64,000 nt of DNA from Halomarina salina (GTDB lineage Archaea; Halobacteriota; Halobacteria; Halobacteriales; Haloarculaceae): the NCBI RefSeq assembly GCF_023074835.1, contig NZ_JALLGW010000002.1, positions 248,001 to 312,000 of the forward strand, in the 5' to 3' direction. Numbering within the stretch: the stretch's first letter is position 1; every line of letters begins with the position of its first letter. Of this stretch, positions 42,584 through 50,944 are shown piece after piece. The notes beneath the pieces were generated by a model. That model had not been told where the DNA came from. It saw only the letters and a program-made list of their open reading frames with translations, and searched no databases. The position numbers and the translations under genes were made by a program.

Positions 42584-43741
42584 ATGGAGTTACTCGACGA
42601 GTCGGTCGTCCCGGAACACGCTCGTGACATCAAGGCCGAGGCGCGCGAGTTCGCCGAGGAACACGTCGCCCCGGTCGCCGGGGAGTACCACGACTCGGGG
42701 GAGTACCCGTGGGAGGTGCTCGAGGCGGGGATGGACGCCGGCCTGGTCGCCCAGGACATCGGCGAGGAGTGGGGCGGACGCGGCCTCGACCTCTACGAGA
42801 TATTCGCCATCGCGGAGGAGCTGTACCGCGCCGACGCCGGCATCGGGCTGACGCTGATGCTCGCGTCGTTCGGCGCCGAAATCGTCGAGGAGCACGGCTC
42901 GGAGGAACAGAAGGAGGAGTTCCTCCGCCCCATCGCCGAGAACGAGCAGATCACGGGCCTCGCGGTCTCGGAACCCGAGACCGGCAGCGACCTCGCCGGG
43001 ATGCAGACGAGCGCCGAGAAGGACGACGAGGCCGGCGAGTGGGTGCTCAACGGCGAGAAGTACTGGGTCGGCAACGCCGTCGAAGCCGACTGGCTCACCG
43101 TCTACGCGAAGACCGGCGACTCCGAGGACCGCTACGGCAACTTCTCGATGTTCATCGTCCCGACGGACGCCCCCGGTTACGAGGCCGAGCACATCCCCGA
43201 GAAGATCGGCATGCGCGCCTCGAAGCAGGGCCACATCGTCTTCGACGACTGCCGCATCCCCGAGGAGAACATCATCGGCGTCGAGGGCGCGGGCTTCTAC
43301 ATGCTCGCGGAGTTCTTCAACCACGGCCGCATCGTCGTCGGGGGCCACGGTCTCGGTCTGGCCGCCGCCGCCCTCGAAGAAGCGTGGGACTTCGTCCACG
43401 GCCGGACCGCGTTCGGTCGCGACATCTCCGAGTTCCAGGCCATCCAGCACATGCTCGCGGACATGCGCATGGAGTTCGAGGCCGCTCGCTCGCTCAACTG
43501 GCGCGCCGCGGAGAAGGTCGCCGAGAACGAGAACGCCGGGTTCTGGGCCGCCAGCGCGAAGACGAAGTCGACCGAAGTGGCGAACTTCTGTGCAGAGCGC
43601 GCGATGCAGATGCACGGCGGGCGCTCCATCCTGCAGGAGCGGCGCATCTCGCGGGTGTACCGCGACGTCCGCATCCCGGTCGTCTACGAGGGTGCCAACG
43701 AGATACAGCGCAACCTCATCTACCGACAGTCGCAGTACTGA
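42584..43741 (+). CDS. acyl-CoA dehydrogenase
   Basis: A 385-residue FAD enzyme doing the first oxidation step of beta-oxidation. Family marks are LAVSEPETGSDLAGMQTSAE and WVLNGEKYWVGNAVEADW, the FAD-contacting GRTAFGRDISEFQAIQHMLA, and the catalytic glutamate in VVYEGANEIQRNLI (about residue 369). MQMHGGRSI is the second signature. Electrons would go to an electron-transfer flavoprotein encoded elsewhere. The start ATG 42584 fits the family N-terminus MELLDES. Confidence 0.95.
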   Translation: MELLDESVVPEHARDIKAEAREFAEEHVAPVAGEYHDSGEYPWEVLEAGMDAGLVAQDIGEEWGGRGLDLYEIFAIAEELYRADAGIGLTLMLASFGAEIVEEHGSEEQKEEFLRPIAENEQITGLAVSEPETGSDLAGMQTSAEKDDEAGEWVLNGEKYWVGNAVEADWLTVYAKTGDSEDRYGNFSMFIVPTDAPGYEAEHIPEKIGMRASKQGHIVFDDCRIPEENIIGVEGAGFYMLAEFFNHGRIVVGGHGLGLAAAALEEAWDFVHGRTAFGRDISEFQAIQHMLADMRMEFEAARSLNWRAAEKVAENENAGFWAASAKTKSTEVANFCAERAMQMHGGRSILQERRISRVYRDVRIPVVYEGANEIQRNLIYRQSQY

Positions 43742-43810
43742 CCGTCCGGCACCGGACTACGGGACGGTGCAGGCACGACCTTTTCCCCGGTGACGGTCGT
43801 CGCTCCGCCC

Positions 43811-43939
43811 ATGCGAACTTCGACACTCGTCTTGCTCGCCGGCGTCGCCATCTTCGCGCTCCCGATTCCCGGGACGTTCATCCTCGGTGCACTCATCCTC
43901 GTCGTCGGCGCGGGCCTCCGGGTGCTCGGCGGGAACTGA
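43811..43939 (+). CDS. 42-residue membrane protein
   Basis: A very small protein starting MRTSTLVLLAGVAIFALPIP, then GTFILGALILVVGAGLRVLG and ending GGN. It is almost entirely two short hydrophobic hairpin helices split by PIPGT. The N-terminus and Pro-kink pattern recall small haloarchaeal membrane proteins of unknown function. The frame is closed, with ordinary start and stop between the acyl-CoA dehydrogenase and the convergent acetyltransferase gene. Confidence 0.6.
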   Translation: MRTSTLVLLAGVAIFALPIPGTFILGALILVVGAGLRVLGGN

Positions 43940-43996
43940 CCGACACGTTCCGACCGACTGACCGACTCGTCCTCGACGGGCCGTACGTAGCGCCGC

Positions 43997-45214
43997 TCAG
44001 AACCCCTCGCGGAGAACCACTTCCTCGGTCGGGAACAGCGCGTCGAGCGCCTCGACGGTCCCGTCGTCGGCCGAGAGGCGTCCAATCTCCCGGAGTCGTC
44101 CCGCCGAGCGGTAGCCGACGGCGAGTTGCGACAGTGCGCCGACGCCGAGCGTGGCGTCCTCGTCGGCCGGTAGCTCTCCCACCGGTTCGCACGTCGCACG
44201 GCCGTCCTCGACGGTGAGCCGGAACGCGTCGTCGTTCCACGTCGCGAGGTCGTCGTCGACCGCGAGCGTGACCGACCCCGTCGCGTCGTCCGGGTAGTCG
44301 AGGACGCCCAGCGCGCGTTCGACGTCGACGAGGCGGACCATCGGGCCGGGGCGGAGTTCGATGCTCACGTCGCGCGGGTCCGTGACGAGGTCGAACGGGT
44401 CGGTGTCGGGTCGACCGTACAGTTCGACGGTGCCGACCTGGGAGTCGTGGTACCGGCAGAACCGGAGCAGTTCGACGTAGGCGTCGTGGTCGACGGCGCA
44501 CGTCTCCTGGACCGTCAGCGTCCGGTCGTCACCGTCCTCGTCGAACCGGTAGACGAGATAGCCGACGAGCGTCTCCTCGCCCTCGACCTCGCGCTCGACG
44601 CCAGCGACGTACGGTTCGTCCTCCCAGCCCTGGAAGACGCGCTTGCGCCACCACTCCTCGGTCCGGTACATCGCGAGCGTGTGGTCGTTCGCCTCGCGGT
44701 AGACGGCCTCCAGGTCCGCCCACCGGTCGGCGTCGAGTTCGACGAACGACCCGTCCGGGTGGACGTCGTCGACGAAGTCGAGGGCGTCGGGGGTGACGCT
44801 GATCTCGCCGTAGTCGGTCGTCGTCGCCCAGCCGAACGACGCGTAGAACGGGTGCTCGAACGGCCAGAGCACCGAGAACCAGGACTCGCGGTCGCGGTAC
44901 TCCGTCAGCGACTCGTGGAGGAGTCGCCGGACGAGTCCGCGCCGTCGGTTCCACGGCGGCGTCGAGACGGCCGAGAGCCCCGGCACGTCGTGTTTCGACC
45001 CGCGGACGTCCAGTGTGAACCAGTGGTGAGTGCCCGTACAGAGCAGTTCGTCGCCGTCGTAGATTCCGCGTCGAGCGCCGGGTTGCGCTGGCGGCGGGAG
45101 TTCCTCGTCCTCGTCGAGCGGTTCGTGGGTGTCGGTCGGGCTGAACGCGTAGGTGAGGAGGCGGCGGAACTCGTCGACGTCGTCGTCGGGGACCGGCCGG
45201 TACTGAAGGGACAT
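43997..45214 (-). CDS. Eis-type GNAT N-acetyltransferase
   Basis: A 405-residue protein with the size and layout of the Eis family: an N-terminal GNAT domain (about 1-150, GLSAVSTPPWNRRRGLVRRL is the acetyl-CoA pyrophosphate loop), a second GNAT-like domain (about 160-290) and a C-terminal sterol-carrier-like domain ending VVLREGF. In Eis the C-terminal carboxylate is a catalytic group, and Phe is the last residue here. In bacteria such enzymes acetylate aminoglycosides or polyamines; the archaeal substrate is unknown. The start 45212-45214 (MSLQYRPVPDDDVDE) is a clean GNAT start. Confidence 0.85.
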   Translation of the reverse strand: MSLQYRPVPDDDVDEFRRLLTYAFSPTDTHEPLDEDEELPPPAQPGARRGIYDGDELLCTGTHHWFTLDVRGSKHDVPGLSAVSTPPWNRRRGLVRRLLHESLTEYRDRESWFSVLWPFEHPFYASFGWATTTDYGEISVTPDALDFVDDVHPDGSFVELDADRWADLEAVYREANDHTLAMYRTEEWWRKRVFQGWEDEPYVAGVEREVEGEETLVGYLVYRFDEDGDDRTLTVQETCAVDHDAYVELLRFCRYHDSQVGTVELYGRPDTDPFDLVTDPRDVSIELRPGPMVRLVDVERALGVLDYPDDATGSVTLAVDDDLATWNDDAFRLTVEDGRATCEPVGELPADEDATLGVGALSQLAVGYRSAGRLREIGRLSADDGTVEALDALFPTEEVVLREGF

Positions 45215-45293
45215 ACCGGCGATGGCGCTGGGGAGGTGATAAACGCTCCTCAGGGGTGTGACGCTGTGACACCCGAGATGCCCGGGCGATAGC

Positions 45294-45716
45294 TTACGCG
45301 GGCACCGGCCCGAACGCGTCCCGCAGGTCGTCGCTCGGGTCCAGTGCGTCGAGTTCCGCCGCGACATCCACCGCGTCGAGTGGACCGAGCGACTCGCCGC
45401 GCTTCGTCGCCCGGCGCTTCAGGCTGGCGACGTGGTGGAGGTACGCGATGCGCAGGAGACGCAGCGCGCCAGACTCGCTGCCGCCGTCGAGGTAGTAGCT
45501 CACCCACCCCGACTCGGGAAACAGGTGATGGGAGTCGGTCGCCCCTTCGGCGACGAGGACGTCTCGAACGCGCTTCGTGAGCGGCAGGTCGACCTGTCGC
45601 GTCCCGTGGTCGTGGCCGAACTCACGGCCGCCGACGGTGAACTCGCGGCCGCCGAACCGGTGGGGGGCGACGCTGACGCCGGGCCAACTACTGACTGTGG
45701 TGACGATGTCGGTCAT
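45294..45716 (-). CDS. luciferase-like domain protein (DUF5519)
   Basis: A 140-residue protein. It begins with a Val/Ser-rich strand, followed by SVAPHRFGGREFTVGGREFGHDH and VDLPLTKRVRDVLVAEG, then HHLFPESGWVSYYL. This is the pattern of the small DUF5519 luciferase-domain proteins, whose reaction is unknown. The C-terminal half is a helical acidic extension. It is cytoplasmic with no signal peptide. Confidence 0.72.
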   Translation of the reverse strand: MTDIVTTVSSWPGVSVAPHRFGGREFTVGGREFGHDHGTRQVDLPLTKRVRDVLVAEGATDSHHLFPESGWVSYYLDGGSESGALRLLRIAYLHHVASLKRRATKRGESLGPLDAVDVAAELDALDPSDDLRDAFGPVPA

Positions 45717-45808
45717 GGGCAGGGTCGCTGACGAGGAGGGCCGTCAGTGAATAGGAGAGATAGGCGTTCTGCGAGCATCAACTGCGCGATCGCGACGGTG
45801 AGGCGGGG

Positions 45809-46177
45809 CTACTGGAGGTCGCTGTCGCCGACGAGCAGTCGATAGCTGGTGAGCGTGTCGCGCATCGTCGCGCCGCTTTCGGTTCCCTTGCGCTCCTCGC
45901 CGTAGGTCACCCACTGGGTCGTGCCGTCGTGGGGGGTGTAGCTGTACATCTCGAACGCCTCGTCGGTCTCCAGGACGATATCGACGACGGCGTCGTCGGG
46001 TGGGTCCGGGCCGAGGAGCGCCGTCCGCGTCGCCTCGTCCTGGTCCAGCACCCACACCGCGACGACGGCCGCGCGGTCGAACTGCAGGTCACGGGCTTCG
46101 CTCTCGGTCAGCGACCCCTCGGGCCAGTCCGACGCCGGTTCGGGCTCCATCCGTCCGTCGCCCACCTCGTTGCTCAT
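45809..46177 (-). CDS. conserved-looking hypothetical protein
   Basis: A 122-residue acidic protein, not recognised. It starts MSNEVGDGRMEPEPASDWPE and contains VVAVWVLDQDEATRTALLG, FEMYSYTPHDGTTQWVTYGE and TMRDTLTSYRLL, a mix of short strands and helices without cysteines or a membrane segment. Composition fits a real haloarchaeal gene. It lies 92 bp from the DUF5519 gene, and the IS200/IS605 element is inserted upstream of it, perhaps in its promoter region. Confidence 0.65.
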   Translation of the reverse strand: MSNEVGDGRMEPEPASDWPEGSLTESEARDLQFDRAAVVAVWVLDQDEATRTALLGPDPPDDAVVDIVLETDEAFEMYSYTPHDGTTQWVTYGEERKGTESGATMRDTLTSYRLLVGDSDLQ

Positions 46178-46285
46178 GCCACGTCGGAGACGAGGGGGGA
46201 CCTTAGCGGAATTGAGGTGCTAAGCCCCCTTCCTCAGCGAGCGCCGACCGAAGGGAAGGCGCGAGCAGGGAGGGGATACAGCGTC

Positions 46286-46332
46286 CACAAGAGCGAAGCT
46301 CTTGTGCGCGAACGAGACACGTCCCGTCTCGT
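46286..46332. repeat. tandem hairpins at the IS left end
   Basis: There are two perfect stem-loops, 9 bp (46286-46306, GAA loop) and 7 bp (46312-46332), 100-150 bp before tnpA. Both are candidates for TnpA recognition hairpins or for a leader that folds over the tnpA message. Confidence 0.65.
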
Positions 46333-46432
46333 CAACGCCGCACGGTTCTCGTACACTCTACGGTTGCAGGCCCACAGGCCGACGCTGTCGTAACGTTTTT
46401 GCAATAGGGTAGTATGGTATTGACCGAGCCCA

Positions 46433-46837
46433 ATGGAGTACGACCTCGATTCGGGAGCGCACTCGATGTTTTCCCTGCACTACCACCTGATACTCACCAC
46501 GAAGTATCGGCGCGGAGTGCTAACCGAGGAGCGAACCCAATTCATTCACGAGGTCATCAGCGGGTTCACGGACAACTACGGTGTCGAACTGACGAACCTC
46601 GACGGTGAGGACGACCACGTACACATTCTGTTCCGAGCGAAACCAACCACAGACCTCGTGAAGTTCATCAACACGGTCAAGGGCGCGACCGCCCGCCGTA
46701 TCCGCAACAAGTACGCGGACGAACTGAAGACCGAACTGTGGGGCGACTCGTTCTGGAACGATTCGTACTGCCTCATCTCGACAGGGCAAGTGTCGCTGGA
46801 TGTGCTGAAACAGTACGTCGAGGACCAACGCGAGTAG
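46433..46837 (+). CDS. tnpA: IS200/IS605 transposase TnpA (HUH, Y1)
   Basis: A 134-residue Y1 transposase. The HUH motif is DDHVHILFRAK (His62-Val-His64) and the single catalytic tyrosine is Tyr128 in VLKQYVEDQ. LHYHLILTTKYRRGVL is the family N-terminal core. It excises and inserts a single-stranded DNA circle next to a short target, recognising the subterminal hairpins. All key residues are present, so it may be active and might mobilise the stand-alone TnpB element only if ends match. The tnpB gene starts one base after its stop. Confidence 0.95.
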   Translation: MEYDLDSGAHSMFSLHYHLILTTKYRRGVLTEERTQFIHEVISGFTDNYGVELTNLDGEDDHVHILFRAKPTTDLVKFINTVKGATARRIRNKYADELKTELWGDSFWNDSYCLISTGQVSLDVLKQYVEDQRE

Positions 46838-46838
46838 A

Positions 46839-48083
46839 ATGTACTACGCCTACAAGTACCGTCTCAAGCCGTCCGACGCCCACCGAGAGGAGTTGGACCG
46901 CCATCGAGACATTTGTCGGCAACTGTACAATCACGCGCTCTACCGATTCGACCAAATCCCTGAGGACGCAGGCACGCTCAATCAGCGTGTTCGGTCCATC
47001 CGAGACGAACTCCCGTCCCTGAAAGAGTGGTGGGATGGCCTCTCGGGCGTGTATTCGACAGTTCTGCAAACAGCGGTCATGCGAATCGAGCAGAACGTCA
47101 AGTCTCTTGGTGGACTCAAAGAGGACGGCCACGGCGTCGGTCAACTCACGTGGAAGCCGCCACGGGAGTTTCGCAGTTTCACCTACAGTCAGTCTGGCTT
47201 CAAGCTCGACAAGAAAGGCGGTCAGACTGTCCTGTCACTCTCGAAACTCGCAGACATACCGATTCGGCTTCACCGCGCCATCCCTGACGACGCGAAGCTC
47301 AAGCAGGTCTCGGTCAAGAAGGAACCGACGGGCGAATGGTTCGCCACGTTCGGCGTCCAAATGGACCGCGAACCGCCCGAGCCGCCTGAGAACCCTGAGA
47401 AGTGCGTCGGCATCGACGTCGGGATACTCAAGTACGCCCACGACACCGACGGCACGGCAGTCGGATCGCTCGACCTCTCCGACGACCGCGAACGGTTGGA
47501 GCGCGAGCAACGGAAGCTCTCGCGGAAGCAACACGAGTCGAATAACTGGGAGAGACAACGGCGTCGAGTCGCGGAGTGTCACGCCGACCTCCGACGGAAG
47601 CGCCGCGACTTTCTCCATAAACTCTCGAACTACTACGCTCGGGAGTACGACCTCGTGGCGGTCGAAGACCTGAACGTGAAGGGGATGATGGAGTCGCCGT
47701 CGAACAGCCGCAACACGGCGTCTGCGGCATGGCGGACGTTCCTCTCGTTGCTCGAATACAAGTGCAAGCGAGAGGGGGCGCACTTCGTCGCGGTTAACCC
47801 GAGAGGGACGACCAAGGAGTGTGCGTCCTGTGGTGTCTCGACGGACAAGCCGTTGTGGGTCCGTGAACACTCCTGTCCCGCCTGCGGGTTTGAGGCGGAC
47901 AGGGACGCGAACGCGGCGTGGAACATTCGTTCTCGCGGTCTCAAAGATGTAGGAGTGGGATACTCCGAATCAACGCCTGTGGAGACTGCGCTCCCTGTGG
48001 ACACTGTTGTATCTGCAAAGCGCGTCATCGAAGCAGGAAGCCCGACCCTCACAGAGCGAACGGCGTCAGCCGTGAGCGAGTAG
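46839..48083 (+). CDS. tnpB: RNA-guided endonuclease TnpB, IS200/IS605
   Basis: A 414-residue TnpB. The RuvC triad looks complete: D193 (CVGIDVGILKY), E276 (VAVEDLNVKG) and the DRDANAA aspartate (354/356). Zinc-ribbon cysteines are ECASCG (328, 331) and CPACG (346, 349). An arginine-rich helix RQRRRVAE precedes RuvC-II. It would cleave at sites next to the transposon TAM using a guide RNA made from the element right end. In contrast to the TnpB at 4.2-5.6 kb, nothing suggests inactivation. Confidence 0.95.
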   Translation: MYYAYKYRLKPSDAHREELDRHRDICRQLYNHALYRFDQIPEDAGTLNQRVRSIRDELPSLKEWWDGLSGVYSTVLQTAVMRIEQNVKSLGGLKEDGHGVGQLTWKPPREFRSFTYSQSGFKLDKKGGQTVLSLSKLADIPIRLHRAIPDDAKLKQVSVKKEPTGEWFATFGVQMDREPPEPPENPEKCVGIDVGILKYAHDTDGTAVGSLDLSDDRERLEREQRKLSRKQHESNNWERQRRRVAECHADLRRKRRDFLHKLSNYYAREYDLVAVEDLNVKGMMESPSNSRNTASAAWRTFLSLLEYKCKREGAHFVAVNPRGTTKECASCGVSTDKPLWVREHSCPACGFEADRDANAAWNIRSRGLKDVGVGYSESTPVETALPVDTVVSAKRVIEAGSPTLTERTASAVSE

Positions 48084-48100
48084 GGTAGGGTAGTTCACCG
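47960..48100 (+). ncRNA. putative omega-RNA at the right end of the IS
   Basis: TnpB omega-RNAs cover the 3' end of tnpB and the transposon right end. Here the ACGGC-GTCA-GCCGT hairpin (48060-48073) lies in the last codons, followed by GAGCGAGTAGGGTAGGG around the stop. The boundary where the guide begins and the 5' limit are guesses. Confidence 0.35.
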
Positions 48101-48177
48101 CTGGTCGCTTGCGAGGACCAGGTAGAATCGAGAGCGTCGTCACTCGGAGGCAGGTGAAACGCGAGAGAATCGGCAGT

Positions 48178-48354
48178 TCAGGCGCGGTTCTCGACGGTCT
48201 CGAGGACCTCGCCCTCGATGTCCGCGTTGCCGCCGGTGGGGCGAACGAGGACGTGACCGCAGACGGCACACGCGACCTCGGTGGAGGCCTTGCCGAAGAC
48301 GACCTGTTCGTTCTCGCAGTCCGGGCAACGGACGGAGTGGAAGCTTCCCGCCAT
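48178..48354 (-). CDS. rps27e: 30S ribosomal protein S27e (eS27)
   Basis: A 58-residue zinc-ribbon ribosomal protein. Its C4 site is CPDC (residues 10-13) and CAVC (29-32), and the sequence MAGSFHSVRCPDCENEQVVF is the standard archaeal S27e start. The ATG 48352-48354 is the normal start; an upstream in-frame ATG would lie inside L44e. It is 2 bp downstream of L44e, the conserved archaeal L44e-S27e pair. Confidence 0.95.
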   Translation of the reverse strand: MAGSFHSVRCPDCENEQVVFGKASTEVACAVCGHVLVRPTGGNADIEGEVLETVENRA

Positions 48355-48356
48355 GG

Positions 48357-48641
48357 TTACTCCTGGAACTCCAGTCGGCCGGCGCGCCATCCCTCGCGGA
48401 GGTGGGCCTTGCCACAGTCGCTGCAGCGGTAGACGAGGTCGGTCTTCTTCGTCGGCTTGTCGCCACCGGGCACCTTCGAGAACTTCCCGGCGTTACCGAT
48501 GCCGGAGCCCCGGCGTCGGCGCTGGCGGTCGTTGACCTTCTTCATCCCGGAGGAGCGGCCGTTCCGGACCTTCTCCACCTCGTGCTCGTGGTGAGCCTGG
48601 CAGTACGGGCAGTACGTGTTGAACCGGCGTGGCATCTGCAT
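48357..48641 (-). CDS. rpl44e: 50S ribosomal protein L44e (eL42)
   Basis: A 94-residue protein with CPYC (11-14) and CSDC (about 73-76) zinc ligands and the basic central part [20 protein letters not shown]. It sits near the E site of the ribosome. The start could be ATG at 48641 or two codons later (MPRRF), the latter being the usual archaeal N-terminus. It is first in a two-gene operon with S27e. Confidence 0.95.
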   Translation of the reverse strand: MQMPRRFNTYCPYCQAHHEHEVEKVRNGRSSGMKKVNDRQRRRRGSGIGNAGKFSKVPGGDKPTKKTDLVYRCSDCGKAHLREGWRAGRLEFQE

Positions 48642-48882
48642 GGTTGGTTGGGAGACGATTCTTCCCGGTGGCTTAAAACCCGTTTGGTCTGCGTTCGGGC
48701 GGTCACACCGCCACGTCACCGATTCTCACGGGACGGGACCGGACCGTCCCGCCTGCCGACCGAGGGCCGTCGGACCCGGCCGTCGCAGAGAGGCCCGGCG
48801 GTGACAGCCAGGGCGTCACGCCTCCGAACTGGCAGTCCGAGAACTCGAAGCGCTTAACCGGCCATCGGGCGCAGTGGGGCAC

Positions 48883-49149
48883 ATGAAGAACCTCATCATC
48901 CACGGCGACCCCGGTATCCGGAAGGACGCCGTCATCGAGGTCGACGGCGAAGAACTCTACTGCTTCTCGGTCAAGCGCCAGGGCGACTGGCACGGCCCCG
49001 ACGAGGTCCAGCTCTGGTGTACGGTCGGCACCGAAGACGAGATGCAGACCTACGAGACGCGCGAGTACATCCCGATGCACCTCGACACCGAGGCGGTCGA
49101 CGCCGCGGCCGTCACCGTCAAGAAAGGGAAAGGCGACCTCGCGATCTGA
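48883..49149 (+). CDS. HAH_0734-family conserved haloarchaeal protein
   Basis: An 88-residue protein starting MKNLIIHGDPGIRKDAVIEV, followed by YCFSVKRQGDWHGPDEVQLW and ending VTVKKGKGDLAI. I recall this as the HAH_0734 family, strongly conserved and widely found in haloarchaea; function unknown. No membrane segments; it looks like a single beta-rich cytoplasmic domain. It is divergent from the L44e-S27e operon. Confidence 0.8.
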   Translation: MKNLIIHGDPGIRKDAVIEVDGEELYCFSVKRQGDWHGPDEVQLWCTVGTEDEMQTYETREYIPMHLDTEAVDAAAVTVKKGKGDLAI

Positions 49150-49244
49150 CGCTGGCAGTCCGCCAGGCGACGGGTCGAAGAGACGGCAGCGACATCCGTT
49201 CTCGTGTATCGGTCGGGAGAACGCTACGGGTCCGTCGGGAGCAC

Positions 49245-49775
49245 TCAGACCGAGTCCGGTGAGTCGTGGATGACGAGGTCGACCGGTCGGTCCTCGCCCT
49301 CCAGGTCCCGGACGATTCGCCGGACGATGCGTTCGGCCTCCTCCTCGATCTTCGGTTTCACCTTGTCGATGACCCATCCGAGCGAGACGAACGCCGGGAG
49401 GTTGATGGCGCTCTTGTCCGCGGAGTCGGGGTTGAACTCGACGTAGATACTCACCCGGCAGGCGTCGTCTCTCCCCTCGGGGGCCTTCTCCGGGACGTGG
49501 TCGACTATCCACGCGCCGCGAGCGTCGATGTCCTTCACGATGGCCCAGTCGATGCGGTCGGGTGGCGACACGTCCGTCACCCGCGAGCGGGTGGTGTAGT
49601 CGAGTTTCCACCACGAGAACGTCATGTCGTACTCGGTTCCGGGGCCGCCGTCACCGGACTGACGGACGTCGGTGAGATGCTCGGAGTACTTCGCGTAGCC
49701 AGGGAAGTCCGTGAGGAAGTCGTACACCTCCTCGGGCGGCAGATAGACCAGCGTGCTGACCTTGACGGTGTCCAC
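49245..49775 (-). CDS. SRPBCC-fold protein (polyketide cyclase/lipid-transport type)
   Basis: A 176-residue START-like protein. It begins MDTVKVSTLVYLPPEEVYDF with FPGYAKYSEHLTDVRQ, the standard start of the SRPBCC fold. It ends in a long C-terminal helix (KPKIEEEAERIVRRIVRDL). Such proteins hold a hydrophobic ligand in a cavity; the archaeal ligand is unknown. It is divergent from the flavoprotein gene. Confidence 0.85.
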   Translation of the reverse strand: MDTVKVSTLVYLPPEEVYDFLTDFPGYAKYSEHLTDVRQSGDGGPGTEYDMTFSWWKLDYTTRSRVTDVSPPDRIDWAIVKDIDARGAWIVDHVPEKAPEGRDDACRVSIYVEFNPDSADKSAINLPAFVSLGWVIDKVKPKIEEEAERIVRRIVRDLEGEDRPVDLVIHDSPDSV

Positions 49776-49914
49776 ATCCGCGATTCTCCGGGTGCCGGTG
49801 TAAGTGTTCGCCCACCCCGCCAGGGGAGCGACCGACGACGAACCGACGGAACACCGACCAGACAGACCGGCGACGAACCGGACCGTTTGTTACCGGTCGC
49901 CCGACAGACAGCAC

Positions 49915-50691
49915 ATGACCGAGACGACCGACGCTCACGACGTACTCGTCGTCGGAGGCGGCATCGCTGGCCTCACGGCGGGCCTGTTCACCGCGCGCGC
50001 CGGCCTCGATACGCTGCTCGTACGGGCGGGCGAGTCAATCCTCCGGCGGAACGCTCACGTCGAGAACTTCCCCGGCTTCCCGGCGGGCGTCAACCCCAGG
50101 ACGCTCCTCGACATGACCGAACGGCAGGCGCGAGACGCTGGCTGTGCGATTCGAGCGGGGACAGTCACGGACGTTCGAGCGTCCCCGGACGCTCCGCGGA
50201 GCAGCGAGGACCCAGATAGCCAGAAGCGATTCGAGGTCGCCACCGATGGCGAACGACTGCTAACAGAGTTCGTCGTCGTGGCGACGAAGAACGACGTCGC
50301 ATTTCTGGAGTCACTCGACGTCGGCGTGGTCAAACGCGGGTCGAAGACGTACCTCGACTGCGAGGCGAGCGGTCGGACGGCCGTCGACGGCCTCTACGCG
50401 GCCGGTCGGGTCGCCGAGCGACCCCACCAGGCCGTCGTCGCGGCGGGCCACGGTGCGGAGACCGCCCTCTCGCTCCTCGACGACGCCGACACGCCGTTCT
50501 ACCACGACTGGGTCGCCCCGGAGGGCTACTTCACGGGTCGCGGCCGCGAGGTGCCCCCCGGTTGTGAGGAGATCGACGACGCCGAGCGAGAACGCCGTGA
50601 ACGCGCCTCGATGGAGACGATGCGCGAGTGGTTCTCCGAACCACACGCCGACGCCCCCACTCGACACCCGAGCCTCGTCGACGACGAGTAG
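49915..50691 (+). CDS. thioredoxin-reductase-like flavoprotein lacking the NAD(P)H domain
   Basis: A 258-residue FAD protein. The N-terminal FAD-binding motif is VLVVGGGIAGLTAGLFTARAG (about 10-30), and the second FAD contact is TAVDGLYAAGRVAERPHQAVVAAGHG near residue 155-180, as in thioredoxin reductase. The NADPH domain that normally sits between them, and the CxxC, are missing: only about 60 residues separate the two FAD halves. A C-terminal extension of about 65 charged residues is added. It therefore belongs to the short TrxR-like oxidoreductases; partner and electron donor unknown. The start ATG 49915 precedes the FAD motif closely. Confidence 0.82.
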   Translation: MTETTDAHDVLVVGGGIAGLTAGLFTARAGLDTLLVRAGESILRRNAHVENFPGFPAGVNPRTLLDMTERQARDAGCAIRAGTVTDVRASPDAPRSSEDPDSQKRFEVATDGERLLTEFVVVATKNDVAFLESLDVGVVKRGSKTYLDCEASGRTAVDGLYAAGRVAERPHQAVVAAGHGAETALSLLDDADTPFYHDWVAPEGYFTGRGREVPPGCEEIDDAERERRERASMETMREWFSEPHADAPTRHPSLVDDE

Positions 50692-50944
50692 CGACACCAC
50701 CATCCTCCCCGTCCGTTCCGAGCGTTCAAATCGGAAGCCGCGCCCAGCGCGAGCTATGGCCTGAGAAGTCGCCGTGGACGGTCTCGCGGGGCATCGCGAC
50801 CCCGACCCCGGAAGGGAGTCCGACTGCGCCGTCCACGGTCGAGGAGAATCGCCGTCGGCTGCTCGCGACGACGTGCGGTACTCGTCCCAGCAGAACGGAG
50901 CCACATCGCTGTCCGTTTTTACCCTTCGCCCGCGAACGTCCGGT

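Larger units (their letters stand above)
46215..48105 (+). mobile_element. IS200/IS605-family insertion sequence (tnpA-tnpB)
   Basis: A complete element with Y1 transposase and TnpB in tandem, one base apart. The left end before tnpA carries several strong hairpins: CACAAGAGC-GAA-GCTCTTGTG (46286-46306) and ACGAGAC-N7-GTCTCGT (46312-46332), plus a G-rich tail near 46265-46280. The right end has ACGGC-GTCA-GCCGT (48060-48073) overlapping the tnpB stop. Such subterminal palindromes are what TnpA binds. Exact ends and target tetranucleotide were not resolved. Confidence 0.8.
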
